NCBI GenBank assembly: GCA_900074885.1
Contig: FJUW01000035.1
Location: forward strand, 434,001 to 498,000
Source: Rhynchosporium graminicola
Lineage: Eukaryota; Ascomycota; Leotiomycetes; Helotiales; Ploettnerulaceae
Reading direction: 5' to 3'
Length of the DNA: 64,000 bases
A model generated the notes under the pieces. It worked only from the letters and a program-made list of their open reading frames with translations. It did no database searches and was not told the origin of the DNA. The translations under genes and the position numbers were made by a program. Shown piece by piece: positions 10,174 to 21,738 of this stretch (positions are counted from its first letter, which is position 1; every line of letters starts with the position of its first letter).

Positions 10174-10989
10174 ATGACTTCCTACTTCTCCTCTCTCCTC
10201 ACGACCACGACCTCACGGGTAGCCTCTATTCGACAAAACCTCCTACCTTCAGAAAATGACGGCGATACAGAAGATGATACGCACGTCTGCCGTGTGCTTA
10301 GAGCTTATTACACCGAAAAAGGGCGCTCATTTCCTGCCTGGCTTCCACCCGACCCAAAAGCTCCCCCTCCCGTCGTAGTCCAACCGGTATACGCGCAATC
10401 TTCCGTGGGATCACGGTACGGAGGTCTACAGAATCAACCAGCAGGAGTATCAGGTGGAGGTCTAGCCAGTCTGTGGGACAAGCAACCAGCACAACAAATC
10501 CAACCACAAGAACAGCAAAGTCTTAGACAAGGACGAGGACAAGGAAGAGTGGCAGCAGCAAGCGGCCGAAACCCGTTTGCAAATCAAAACTCTCCGCAAG
10601 CACCACAGGCGGTGCAAGCACAACCTCTACCGAGTCAAAAGGGAGGCAGTTATCAACAAACGATGTTCGGCAGGAACGATTCTACACCTCCTGGCAGCTC
10701 TGGCGGACCGGCGCCTATGTCTTCTAGACAGAGACTCGCAGCGCAGTTCAATAATAAGCCTGGTCCTCAGCGCTCTCAGTCCTATGAGTCTAGCGCGCCT
10801 GCGGCTCCTCTTACGTCTGCGAACTCGCCGTGGTCGAATAGTGGTGGAGGCTATGATGCGGGAGGTTACGATGCTGGAGGGAGATACGATGGCGGATCGA
10901 GGAATGCAGGACGCCAAGGATTACCAAGTGGACCTGGTGCTGGAAGAAGAGGACCTGGACTTCCTAGCGGGCCGAGAGGACCAAGATAG
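10174..10989 (+). CDS. MSO1: Mso1-like Sec1-binding exocytosis protein
   Basis: A single frame of 271 residues from an ATG at 10174. The N-terminal 55-60 residues (MTSYFSSLLTTTTSRVASIR ... GDTEDDTHVCRVLRAYYTEKGRSFPAWLPPDP) match the conserved Sec1-binding domain of the Mso1 family, in which an amphipathic helix and the L-R-x-Y-Y-x-E-K-G-x-x-F-P-x-W-L motif engage the SM protein Sec1. The rest is disordered and Gln/Ser/Gly/Pro-rich, with GGYDAGGYDAGG and a Gly-Pro-Arg tail (GRRGPGLPSGPRGPR). The family acts with Sec1 and SNAREs in docking and fusion of secretory vesicles at the plasma membrane. The long disordered C-terminus is common in filamentous fungi. The sequence is clean, without intron or frame break. 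Confidence 0.8.
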   Translation: MTSYFSSLLTTTTSRVASIRQNLLPSENDGDTEDDTHVCRVLRAYYTEKGRSFPAWLPPDPKAPPPVVVQPVYAQSSVGSRYGGLQNQPAGVSGGGLASLWDKQPAQQIQPQEQQSLRQGRGQGRVAAASGRNPFANQNSPQAPQAVQAQPLPSQKGGSYQQTMFGRNDSTPPGSSGGPAPMSSRQRLAAQFNNKPGPQRSQSYESSAPAAPLTSANSPWSNSGGGYDAGGYDAGGRYDGGSRNAGRQGLPSGPGAGRRGPGLPSGPRGPR

Positions 10990-11560
10990 GAGGAACTCAA
11001 ATTGGCGTGCTGTTTGAATGGGATTGTCTTGCATTGCAGGGAGTTGAAGGAGCAAGCAGGGAGTTTCTTTTCGTCTTTTTGGGTTGATGTGTCTTCCACT
11101 GTTCAACATGAATGTTTAATACTGTATAATTGACAGCGAGCGGGTTATCTCTGCATCTACTCATTGTTCTCTGCTTTTAGGTGACATATGCAGAGAAGTG
11201 CTCGAGAGACCTCGACCAGAGTCAACTTGCTTATCACAAACAAGTCGTCGATGTTCAGATCAAAGGGGAATTCGATGATTTTCATCTCCACTACCATAGT
11301 AAGTGCTGCTATTCTCAAGCTGCTATGTACGTGCGGAGGCGAGTCGTTCTGCACATCCTGTATCATTCGTCATATTTTGACATCACATCCGCGATGACTG
11401 TTGTCAACCTCAAGTGGGTTACATGAGCTATATATAAGTTCAGAAATTGAAATTCCTTTCGCGGCGGAGAAATCAGCATCTCTAGTATTCGATCTCATGT
11501 AGAGTCTCGACTGTACTGAAGACCACCACTTTCTCTGTTATGTGCTGGCTTGCGTTGCTT
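10990..11560. other. intergenic
   Basis: This holds the 3' untranslated region of the Mso1-like gene. Small overlapping frames at 11157-11426 on both strands have no recognisable content. Confidence 0.4.
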
Positions 11561-12126
11561 CAAAGTGCCATTTTGGTAGGATGACCTGATCTGCTATTGG
11601 CATCTACGTATGCGCTGCTGCTTCTCAGGCTCCGGCTCTGGCTCCTACTCATTCAACAAGGGTTCAGTTTTCTTCACTCGATAGAGTAAGATCATTATCT
11701 CCCCATCACGTTTACGTACTGTGCTGGCTGGTCCGCGTATCCTGGATACCTGCGAGCCCAACCCACAAGATCTCTCTCTGCCTCGCCAGGAGCTTCTTGA
11801 CTTTTGACTCTTTGTGAAAACAAGAAGCTCTGGATGGAACGTAGTCGGAAATCACTCTCTTGTGTACGCCGCGTCAAAGTGCTATTCTGGTAGGAAGCCT
11901 GACCTGCTACTGATAGCTATGCAAGTGCCAAGTGCTGCTCCTGTTCCTGTTTCTTCGATAAGTTCCAGTTCTCTTGATTCGAAGTCAGAAGGAAGATCAC
12001 TGTCTCCTCAGCACGCTTACGTGCTGGCTGGTCTAGGTATCCTAGATACCTGCAAATCCAACCTATAATTTATCTCTGCCTTTGCATTAAGGCTTTTTGA
12101 CCTTGGATTCTTCGTGAACTTAAGAA
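11561..12126 (+). repeat. diverged tandem duplication, unit about 314 bp
   Basis: Two copies of the same non-coding block lie head to tail. Copy A begins CAAAGTGCCATTTTGGTAGG at 11561 and copy B begins CAAAGTGCTATTCTGGTAGG at 11875, an offset of 314 bp. Collinear blocks continue through TGTGCTGGCTGGTC...GTATCCTGGATACCTGC (from about 11718) against CGTGCTGGCTGGTC...GTATCCTAGATACCTGC (from about 12019). They end in CTTTGTGAA / CTTCGTGAA. Differences are numerous, so the duplication is old. No open frame is conserved between the copies, so they do not look coding. Confidence 0.65.
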
Positions 12127-13056
12127 GATCGGGGTGGCATACAGCGACAAAGAAGCGATATCTACCTGCACATACCTTCCCTGCCCCCCTGAGGTATTAT
12201 GGTCTCGCGTAATTTCCTCCCCCTTCCATTGCCTCTTCCTGATTAGGAAACCACAACACAACACAGCAGACTCACCATCTGCCTTCCATTCTCTCCCCAT
12301 CGCTTGCCCACCCAGCAAGAACAACGTCACTGAACCCGCTTATCTCCCTTGATATCTTGATGTACTCGGAATGAAGGTTTCTGGCATCAATCGAGTAGAT
12401 ATCTGTCCGATTCTCAGGAAGTAAGTTCACCCACATTCATCTGTGTGCGTTTTCTTTATTCTTCCTGATGATGATATTATGCACAAAAAAAGTGCTTTTT
12501 ATCTCTTGGCACGTCTTCTGTGGGAGTTGTACTTTTGAGAACCTGCCGCTACAAAAGTAGCACCTCCGACGGGGTGATGCCCCAGGTTGTTGGAAACATG
12601 ATTAGGGCATTTATTATACGACCTGAGGGATTTATATCTTCATTCGCGTTCTTCTCTTGTTCATTGAAGATTGAAAGCCTTGCTAACTTCACTGTTCAAA
12701 ACCTCACAATCGTGAGCGCGTTTCCTTTTTTGTCTTTTTTGGTTTCCCAACTTTGGTTATTGGGCATCCATCCGGCTTCTCCAACACCGTCTTTAAGCGG
12801 ATGAGACCCACTTTCACTCGTAGGGAAACCAAAACATGCAAAAACCAACCATTTTTGTGTCTATCTACTTCCGCTCGAAAATATTATTTCTCGGACATTC
12901 CATCAACTATGAATACAAGACGTGGACTGATTTGCTTGTGTTGAAGTATGCCAAAAAAAAAAAAAAGAAGAAAGTGAAAGGAGAAAAAAGGCGCTATCAT
13001 ACTGTCTAATTATATTTGGTCATTCTGGTCAAGACTTCTCAAGCGTGTGTATCAAA
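12127..13056. other. gene-free stretch with poly-A run
   Basis: Nothing protein-like is recognised. An A14 run lies at 12953-12966. A short block TGCCGCT...GTAGCACCTCCG near 12543-12570 recurs in diverged form near 13084-13116, hinting at another old duplication. Confidence 0.35.
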
Positions 13057-13359
13057 ATGAAGGATCTTGAGATTTTAAAAAAATTGCCGCTTTCTTTTTA
13101 TGTAGCACCTCCGGACGAACATAATTATGATCAGTCCTTTGATCATTTGAGCCAACGAGCCAACGAGCCAACGCGCGATAAAAGTGCTTTCATCTCTGCG
13201 GCGATTACCTTAAGTTGGTACATAGCTAAAGCTTCAAGATTTCGGCCATGTCATTTAGCTTGTGGTTGTGCAAAATCTAAAGAACAACCGAACTTCGTGG
13301 GCTCATGCATATGTTACCGTTGCCGTAGTAGTAGCGCGCGACTACCTAATTGTCACTAA
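13057..13359 (+). CDS. possible small Cys-rich protein, doubtful
   Basis: An open frame of 100 residues from an ATG at 13057 (MKDLEILKKLPLSFYVAPPD). It contains a three-fold DNA repeat GCCAACGA at 13151-13174, read as QRANEPTRDK. The C-terminus is Cys-rich: PCHLACGCAKS ... GSCICYRCRS ... NCH. There is no signal peptide and no family match that I can name. It could be chance. The Cys spacing is the only reason to list it. Confidence 0.2.
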   Translation: MKDLEILKKLPLSFYVAPPDEHNYDQSFDHLSQRANEPTRDKSAFISAAITLSWYIAKASRFRPCHLACGCAKSKEQPNFVGSCICYRCRSSSARLPNCH

Positions 13360-14506
13360 GTGAAGTCCACTTTTCTTGGAAGACCTATACTAACACTTAC
13401 CTATATTAGATTAGAACGATGGCTTAACGACGCAGCGCTTTAAACCACTGCCTTCTAACCTGAAGAATGTCAAGTGATGAAACATCCGAATAGGAATGTG
13501 ACGGTGGACGCAGGGCTGGAAGGCATGTCTTTGAGATTGGAGATATGATACGAAATAACAATCATACATCCCCTCTGTGGCTATGGTATGAAATGGCGGC
13601 AACAATCTCTGCAGAATGCACAAAAATGGCTGTCTTTCCACTTTCGTCCTTCAGTTTCTCGACCAGTGGTCAGCCATGAGGAGCTTCCCTGAACGAAAAA
13701 GTTACCAACTATAGCCTAGAACAATCATTTGATTGGAATTTGTCACTGGTGATCTTACTGCCTCATGATGCACCATTTTAGCTAAAGAGCGTTACCAAGG
13801 CTCTATCTCCATAATCCATATCTGGCTAGGGTATGACTATCAGAGTAAACCTATTATATCAGTATGTTCGGGAAGTTGTCGGTAGGCGAGTTGTCGTTAG
13901 AAGTAGCATCCAGAATCTGTAGGAACATATGATTCCTGCTTTCTACATTGACTCTATGACAAAGCTTATCTTGAAGCGAATGTGTAAAGAATATGACACT
14001 CTCAACTTGAACGAAGCTCAGATCCTCATTCCCAGATGAAACTCAACTTTACAATTCTGGAGGTAATAGACCATCCACATTTTCCAGAAAGATGTTTAAC
14101 AGCTGATGCAGTAAAGTCTGGGTAAAGAACCTTTAATCGACATATTAATAGCTTGTAACCATGGTTTCGGTTTCGCAGCGGCTTCAAATCTTATGATCAA
14201 TCTCCATCTTCCTGGTAAGTGCAGATTCTGTAATGTGAGATGCTCTAGTTCTAGGAAAGACAAAGTCATAAGAACTTTGGTATGTATCAAACTTTGTGAT
14301 GCATGCGATGGGACGCCATGTTGTTTATCAGCTAACGAGACACATTTCCGAACCACAGGCTTCAGTAGTATTCGATGAAGTCGAATAATGCACCTCAGAC
14401 ATTTGAATATACTCTAGTGCGTGCTGATATGTAACCCGTATTTGGTTGCGAGTCCTGGAAACCTATTCTATTCATTATTCACAAGGTCTACTCCTCGGCG
14501 GCCCTT
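13360..14506. other. gene-free stretch
   Basis: Several short frames on both strands overlap one another and none has recognisable content. I see no repeat or RNA gene. Confidence 0.35.
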
Positions 14507-14620
14507 CGCAAGCTTCGGGGCCTAGGGACCTTGCTTCGCGCAGTCTATGAAGAAAGTACGTCTATAAAGAAAGTACTTAGGGGTCCTCACAAACAGCTGC
14601 CCCACGCAAGCTTCGGGGCT
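14507..14620. repeat. pair of hairpin-forming CGCAAGCTTCGGGGC repeats
   Basis: CGCAAGCTTCGGGGC occurs at 14507-14521 and again at 14605-14619. The second sits inside GCCCCACGCAAGCTTCGGGGC, an imperfect palindrome with a GCCCC/GGGGC stem. The first sits in GGCCCTTCGCAAGCTTCGGGGCC, also nearly palindromic. Between them AAGAAAGTAC occurs twice (about 14550 and 14567). The GC-rich islet stands out from AT-rich surroundings and may be a remnant of a small mobile element. No terminal repeats with a TSD could be fixed. Confidence 0.45.
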
Positions 14621-16761
14621 GTTTTGATTCGGGCGTGAGTAAGATTTTCGTGTTCCTTCTTTTCGGCCGTGCACCTGCCAAGGCCAGGCTATAGCCAATC
14701 ACAGCATTTAACGTGACCAGTTTCTTTAACTGGTGATCCACAAATAGCTCAATATTATATAGATATTTTTGTTAAGCTGCACTGAAAAGCCAACTAAATT
14801 CCAGGCTTTAAAGGAATATTACGTAAATCCCGTTAATCCATTATAATTCTAGTGATACGGCCATTCGTCAGGCACTCGGCATTTTCAATTGATCATAAGA
14901 CCCTACTCGAATCCTGTCAAGATCGTGCTTTTGGTGGAAGCATTCAAACCCCTACAAAGGACTCCTATAGCAATGTGAACAAGTTCTTATCCCTTGATCG
15001 CAGCGCTTCCTTGGCGAAAACGTCAGCTGTCGCGATTTCAGGGTACCATAATTGACATCTTATCTACGAAGTATGGCCTTTAGGCGGTGTCATGATTCTC
15101 TTGTAGATAGATCATGTTTTATCAATACATCAATCCGACATACTCAGCTCGTATTTTGTATCTTACCGTGATGTCTTATGCCAATCTTGAAACCTAAATA
15201 CTTGGGTTTGCAGAGTCCAGAATTCTGAAGGTAGTGAGGGTTTTTGGCAGGGAAAGATGATCATCATAGAGGAAAGCTTTTGCAATATCTGTAGTCGTGG
15301 TGATTTGCTCGCCATGTCGCTTTTGTTGCTTAATCGGCACGATTCTTCTCTCTTCACTTGAATGTTTCCGATCATATACCAGGGAGGTGCTCTCTGCTTA
15401 TCGAGCATCTCAGGCTGCAGACGCCTAGGCAAGCCCGAAGACGGTACTACCACGTCTTGAAAACCTGGAAATTAAGGGACTATGTAAATGCTCTTCGGTG
15501 CGAATACCGCAAGTTTTCGAATCTGGGAATTCTGGACTTCTGGCTCAAGATTCGGTCGATTCTGCTGGCTATTAACCCCTGCCAGCCAAGGTTTCCTCCC
15601 CCGACATGTTCAGACTTCTGTTGAAACCGAGTATCATCAAAAGGATGCCACAGTTACGTACTTATTACGAAGACAGGTCCCTCTGTACGGCCTTAACACT
15701 CGTCACATTTCGATATCACATCCGTGATAGCTACCGTCCATCTCGGTACGCCTGCATGAGCTCCAACATGCACAATGGCGTTCACATCACCTCTACCCCC
15801 ACGACTATCTACGGGCTCTATCTGATCGTATATGAACAAAAACATCACTACATCAGGTTCCTCAATTTGGTTATTGTTTGCCATTTATTAAGCATCAATC
15901 TCGATGTTCACGTGCACGTCTGTTGACGCGGGTCCGAACTCTATTCCTTCTGGAGTTCGATCGTTCGAACATTAAAGTAAGTATATCCTTGCATATGTTG
16001 CATACAGGTATGCCGGCCGAAACCGTATGAAAGATGCTTTAGCCCTAGGCCATCGGCCGCCGAGCGATTCCCATGTTGATCTGGAATTGACTATAGCACG
16101 GTACGGTGCGATACGAAATACGAGTCGATCTCGACGATTCTCTATTTCGATGCAACGATCTTCATCCAAATGGACCATAGAAGAGGCATCTATCATGATG
16201 GCACACGACCGTGATAGCCGACCACGGCAAGGGTGTTCTGACCTTGGAGCGCTGCATACTAAAGGGATGTGAGTTGCTGGTGGTGTTGGTATCAGTATAG
16301 GAGTCTTGTGTGGGGGTCTGACTGCTTCTAGCGACATTTCCATCTGACAGGATACGAGTCAGGATCTCATGATCGGCTGGATATGCCGAAGGAACTGACG
16401 AATGGCCGGATTGTGGGGACTGTGATAAGTCGTACAGTACTCCGTCTAAGCTTGGCCAGGGACCAGTTGGCTCGCTGTATGTATCGATTATGATCACACC
16501 CGATCATGTATCAGCAAGTGCTACAATAGTCTCACAAAGACCAAGTCTGTCGATCGGTTGATAGAATTTTATTGAAGTAGAGCGGCGTTCGGAAATGCGT
16601 TTGATTGGATCAGTATCAAATGGTGTACTATTGCAAACATCACATAGTTTGATAGTATGCCGAACCTACTCTTTATCCTTTGCTTCCCTGAACTTCAGCG
16701 AAAAGAACTCTTCCATCAACAAACCAGTCGTAAAAAATTACGATCGACGGTTCCAGTCGCT
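14621..16761. other. gene-poor stretch with possible coding remnants
   Basis: Two overlapping minus-strand frames, 16497 to 16162 (SEPTGPWPSLDGVLYDLSQS region) and 16343 to 15972 (IEIENRRDRLVFRIAPYRAI region), read like ordinary protein. They might be parts of one decayed gene shifted by a base, but I recognise no family. Frames at 15163-15453 (-) and 15358-15727 (+) overlap each other and are undecidable. No RNA gene or clear repeat is seen. Confidence 0.25.
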
Positions 16762-17053
16762 ATGAACCCGGCAGTCTGGAAACGAACTCAGATCATTTCA
16801 AGATTCCATTCTTTGGAATCCGAAGCCGAACCAACAGCACCTGTCCCGCCTATCCCGATGCTGGTACCCGAAGTAAAAAGCCCGAAATCCCCCAAATGAG
16901 GCTTGTGGAGCAGCACTGGGACTCCCTCGTCACATCAGTACCGGTGTGCCCATGTCTCATACTTATATCAATCTCCCAGCCCTGCTTCCGGAAAGTTTCA
17001 CCACAGAAACAACCGAAGTACAAAGCTATATAGGTCAACAAGAATTATTTTGA
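16762..17053 (+). pseudogene. small unknown protein split by a C-run frameshift
   Basis: The frame from ATG 16762 reads MNPAVWKRTQIISRFHSLES and PTAPVPPIPMLVPEVKSPKSPK, then stops at 16897-16899. The next frame continues seamlessly as EACGAALGLPRHISTGVPMS ... YINLPALLPESFTTETTEVQ ... to a TGA at 17051-17053. Removing one C from the C5 run at 16889-16893 joins them into one frame of about 97 residues. The frame is also open upstream to 16657, so the true start may be earlier. The family is not recognised. It may be the last exon of a larger decayed gene. Confidence 0.35.
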
Positions 17054-18628
17054 TACAAGACGGCACCGGGACTATCTTCATATGAGTACCTGTAACCCGG
17101 TTTCTGACAGTATCATAAATAATGGATATCCGAAATGTCTCATTGCGAACAGGACGGAGTTTAAACTTATATAATCGTGCCGATCACAGGTCTAAATAAG
17201 CTACGCGTGACTTGATTGCAAGGGGTACAAGCCACATCCGTTCCCGTAACCCGGGTCACCATATCAGCATCCATACTGACAGTGTGCTTGTGTTTGTGTC
17301 CTGGTCACACGAGAAGTAGAGGGTCAACCTGCAGGCTGTTCGAGTGGAATGCCCCTATTCCTGTTCTCTACCGGGACTGAAGCAAGTTAGAATATGCCGG
17401 CCACCGGGGAAGTTTCCGACACGAATTTTCGTGTAACGTTTCGTGCAACTCCAGAGTATGTAGTGTGACTGACAGATGCTTGAAGCTGAAGATATGGGCC
17501 GTCGGGCATTTCTCGGTGGTGAAATCTCGCAAGCCACTTCTTTTTCGGGAGTAACTTGAGCTCTTACTGATCACTCCAAGTACGGTATATGTATATGTGG
17601 CCGCAATTGAATTGTTCTCGAAGTATACCCAAGCTATTCTCAGCAGTAGCCTGTGGCAGAGAAAATAATTCGTATCCCTTGATGTAACATTACTTGCAAG
17701 ACAAGTAAGTGAAATTGTCGGAAGTTGAACTAAATCCTTTGGTCATTGTAAAATAGATTTTTAATCCAATTACAATACGAGAAGTCATTTGAGAAGTGCT
17801 CCAATCAAAACAGCACACTTCCAGTTGTGTATATTGCCACGAAACGTGTGACCACTATTCAATTGGTCAATGCACTTGAGAAACTCTGACCAACGCCCTA
17901 CAAGTAGAACCACTCTACCACTACTGCTCACCCCGCGCATTGCAATATGTGGCGGTCTCATCGTACCCTGCATCTCGAAAGTAGTCCCGGAAAACGGATA
18001 TGATCTATGAAAGCTAAAGTAAATAAGTCCTCATCTTTTTTAAAGCTTGAAGCCAAAACCAACGTCGTCATCCCACTTATGCAGGTACCTCGTGCCTACC
18101 TGCCTGCAGCTTCTACTGACATCCCGTCCGTATTGCTTTACACAGTCTGTTGTCAATAGAGCGGTTTAGTTTCTTTTTGTCTCCTGCATTTCCCTCCTAT
18201 GAGTCCTATCCCCATCCCATTTGTATCTGGATCTGCACCTATCTCAACATCATCTTGCTACACAAAAATGGATCCTGGCCGTTTATGAGCTTCTGCCACA
18301 TTTGCGTCATACCTACGTGGAATAACTACAGCGCTGCCGATATACAGCTGGATACTCCTTGCTTGCATGGCCCTTAAACCCACCTTACCTTAGCTTTGCA
18401 TACCTCTTGGCCTTTCCAACTCTCATCCCGCTTCCGCAAATACACATTGTACTCGCAAGACAAAATCTTAACATTTGCTGAAGCCGAATTCCGGGCTCGA
18501 AACACTTCCATGAAGTTTCTCGGAAGCACGAAAGTACATAAGGATCGTAGATCCAGACTTTTCCGATGCTTCTCGATGCTTTCGGACCGTCGTTCGCGAC
18601 GGTACTGACGACAAAACCGGCCCCCAAA
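17054..18628. other. gene-free stretch before the esterase
   Basis: No supported coding region. Short frames at 17355-17574 (-), 17785-17973 (-) and 18150-18377 (+) lack recognisable content. The last 300 bases should hold the esterase promoter. An in-frame ATG at 18566 offers an alternative start for that gene. Confidence 0.4.
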
Positions 18629-19974
18629 ATGACAACCCTTTCAACATCGAATTTCGTCCCTCCACTCCCGATTTCAAAGACTTGTATCTACAAAGTCATC
18701 GGTAAAACCTCAATCCCCATCGATATCTACCTCCCTTCGTGTCTACCAAAGAATGGAGATACGCATCCAATCATGTTATACATTCATGGTGGGGGCTGGC
18801 TTGGCTCGAATCGTTTGGATTACTGTCGACCCCTGTTTTACGAGTTCCTAGAGCTGGGGTTTGTTGTCACAAGTATGGATTATCGACTTCTACCCGAGAC
18901 GAGTCTTCAGGGTCAGTTATCAGATATCAGGGATGTAGAGTATTGGTTAAAGGATTGTCTTGGCGCTGAGATTGGAAGTTCGAGGATAGATGTCGATATT
19001 GAGAGGATTGTTGTGGCGGGCGCTTCGGCTGGTGCTCACTTGGCGCTTCTCACTGTTAGTACTCTTAAACTTCTCCTAGCTACATTCTCTTCCACCATTT
19101 TACTTGCTTTCCTTGAGTTATGAAATTTCCCTAACAAACGAGCTCACATTATCTCCAGCCAAAACTTTGGGTCAATAAACCTGCCGCCATTCTCTCACTA
19201 TACGGACCTACTAACCTCCACCACCTCCCTTACCAACAGCGAGGCCGCTTTTCCAATCCCTGCACAGCGATCTGTACCTCAGAGATGCTCACCGGAGCTA
19301 CGGACTACGCAAATCCGCCTACTAATACGGCGATCGGGCGAGTAGGTCATCCTCGCGGAATTATGGCGAGACAGATCTTTGAGCAGGAAATCATAGCTGA
19401 GTTTTTAATTAAGGGTCTGTTGAGGCAATTGGATGGATCGTTGAAGTTGCCTGAGCAGGGATCTGTGGCCAAGGAGGAGATTGATGCCATAAGTATGTTT
19501 TACCCGCTGTTTTAAAAACCCTGATGTTGTCAAACTTGAGATCTGGAATACACGAAATCTCTTTTGATTCCTTCGCTCATGTAACATCAATATTTGCTCG
19601 TCGTCTTGTTTCGCTAACATCCTCTAGGTCCTATCCATATCCTCGAAACAACATCTTTCCCCCCCGTGTACCAAATAATGGGCGACTGTGACGACGTCTT
19701 CGATACTCTCCACGTAAATGACTTCCACGCCGCACTTATAGCTCGCTCTGTTCCAGCCGTGGAAATCCTAGTCCCAAACGTCCTTCACGCGTTTGATATC
19801 CCAGCTGAGATTGGGAGTGAAATCCATATGAGCTTTGTGGAGCCCGCTGTTAAGTGGATTGCGGCTTGGGTGGGTGTTGGGAATGAGTTAGAGGGAACTG
19901 GGGGAGAGTTGAGAGAGGAGGTGTTTGCGACTTCTCAACTTGCTACCCGACCTTGCCTCACTGAAGCTTCGTAA
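18629..19974 (+). CDS. alpha/beta-hydrolase (esterase/lipase type)
   Basis: Three exons: 18629-19054, 19159-19492 and 19628-19974. Introns of 104 and 135 bp have GTTAGT..CCAG and GTATGT..CTAG ends, and phases agree. The product of 368 residues shows the oxyanion motif HGGGW (in MLYIHGGGWLGSNRLDYCRP), then VVTSMDYRLLPE, the nucleophile elbow GASAGAHLALL with its Ser, the ILSLYGPTNLHHLPY block, an acidic residue in GDCDDVFDTLHVNDF, and the catalytic His in NVLHAFDIP. This is the layout of fold-3 (hormone-sensitive-lipase-like) esterases. There is no signal peptide, so the enzyme is probably cytosolic. The substrate is unknown; such enzymes hydrolyse short esters or detoxify xenobiotics. An upstream in-frame ATG at 18566 would add 21 residues. 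I chose 18629 because the added residues show no conservation cue. Confidence 0.85.
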
Positions 19975-21738
19975 CAAGCGGATGGAGGGAGTTGTTTGGG
20001 AAGAGGAAAGTGATGGATACCACTGCTATCGATCATATTCGCAACCCTATGCTTGATCAACAGAGTAACGAACTTAACAGGTAGGACATACGAACAGCCC
20101 CTAGAAAGGTGCACACTTGGTACGCCGTCCCCAGTCTAGGAACTATGTGCATGCTTCCCTGGTATTGAGTTTTCATTTTTCCGTTATCATTCTTTTGTGA
20201 TGCAAGATGAAGCGTACCTTTCTCTATCTTTTGTGTGAATGCAAGGAGTTTGGGGGATCCTAGAGGAGAATGGATTGTCAACTCTTGAGCGTTGGGGATT
20301 TGAGCGGCTTTTTGTGATTGGGATTTTGATGGTCATGCGAGGTGTTTGTACTTGGTTTGAAATTCAGCTCTGCTTATCTCGCGATATTTTCTCACATTCA
20401 GACTTTCTGGCGTGATAGATTAGCCTCGGGAATGGCAAAAGGAGAGGAGGGAAATTAAGGTGGGCGGTCATTTGAAAGATTGTTGGTATGGTTTTGCTTG
20501 GTGGTGGGCTCTTGGCTACAGAGCCTGTTGTTGTTGGCACTAACTTGACCAGAAATTTGAAATTAAAATCTGCTTGAAATATCTTTCTGCTGTGTCTCTT
20601 CAGTACTCGCAATTTGCCTTACTTTTATTAAGTTCGAATAGTCTTCAATGGCTGGTCGATATCTATGCTGCTTGTTTACTTCTCGCTTATGATTGCTTCG
20701 CTACCGCAGCCCATATACTTGACATGAGAACATGTTTGATTTCTCCTCGTGTGTCAAAATTTGCGTCCTACTGTGTAACGAAGTTATGAACTCTTCGGCC
20801 AGCTATTATTTGATACTGCCTTGCTTTGACCACGAGTTCCTTCACCTTCGCATTATCTTCTGTCTTCACCAGGAAGGAGCATTGATTGTTAGGAGTGACT
20901 GCTGCAATGACGCTACTCCATGACAATTGCTCCTACCCGATCCTCTGACGCTAGCATCTTCGGCGTACTTTTATGATGGGTGTGCGCTTAGCAATCTTCT
21001 TTGTTCCAACTTCCAACACAGCGACAAGTCTCAATTCGCAAATTCAACGTCCTCCACGCAGCATTCTCTAGTTGACCATTGCAGTAGATAATTTCTACCA
21101 GATCTTTCGCATCCAAGCATCCTTTCTCCCAATGTTTCTCTGACCAAAAAATCCACTTTCGCCACGAGTTCAGCTTGCTCAATCTAATTCTACCTTGCTC
21201 ATCAAGCAAAGCAGCACCAAATTCTCGATTTCGAGGCCTCCTTCCAACAGGCTCATCCCACTAGCTCGATACTAGCTTCTCAAGCTACAATATCTCTTGC
21301 AGCAGCTTTTACATCGTCATCAATTCAGCTTCGCCAATTTTGAATAGCTCCAAAATACAATCGTCGCAGGCTCCAATCTGTCAGTATCTAGTGACACAAA
21401 GCCGCTTCTTCATCGAGCATGCTCAACCTTACTTCTTGAGATTAGTTTTCAATGCTTCTCCAGCCATATGTCTTATACTGATCACTTTGCAGCCAGAAAA
21501 TCTCAACAAAGTCTGCTATTGGCCATATCTTACACACCTGCTCAGCCTTCATTCGTCTTCGTTCACTAGAATTCGCCTCAGCAATTCGCATCGCGAGAAC
21601 CCAGCCAAGACCTCTAACAAGCCACTGTTCGCTCTGACATTTTTCTCGACAACCCTCCAGACCGGGCCACCCCCCGCGCTGAGAAGCTCCCGAAATACAC
21701 TCCATCAACTCACCATCTCACTTCCAGAGATTATCACA
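19975..21738. other. gene-free stretch
   Basis: No supported gene. The last 400 bases before the 2EXR pseudogene are pyrimidine-rich on the plus strand, with many loosely repeated TTCGCAATT / CAGCTTCGCCAATT words (for example near 21033-21045 and 21326-21340). This is typical of a fungal 5' leader. Confidence 0.35.
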
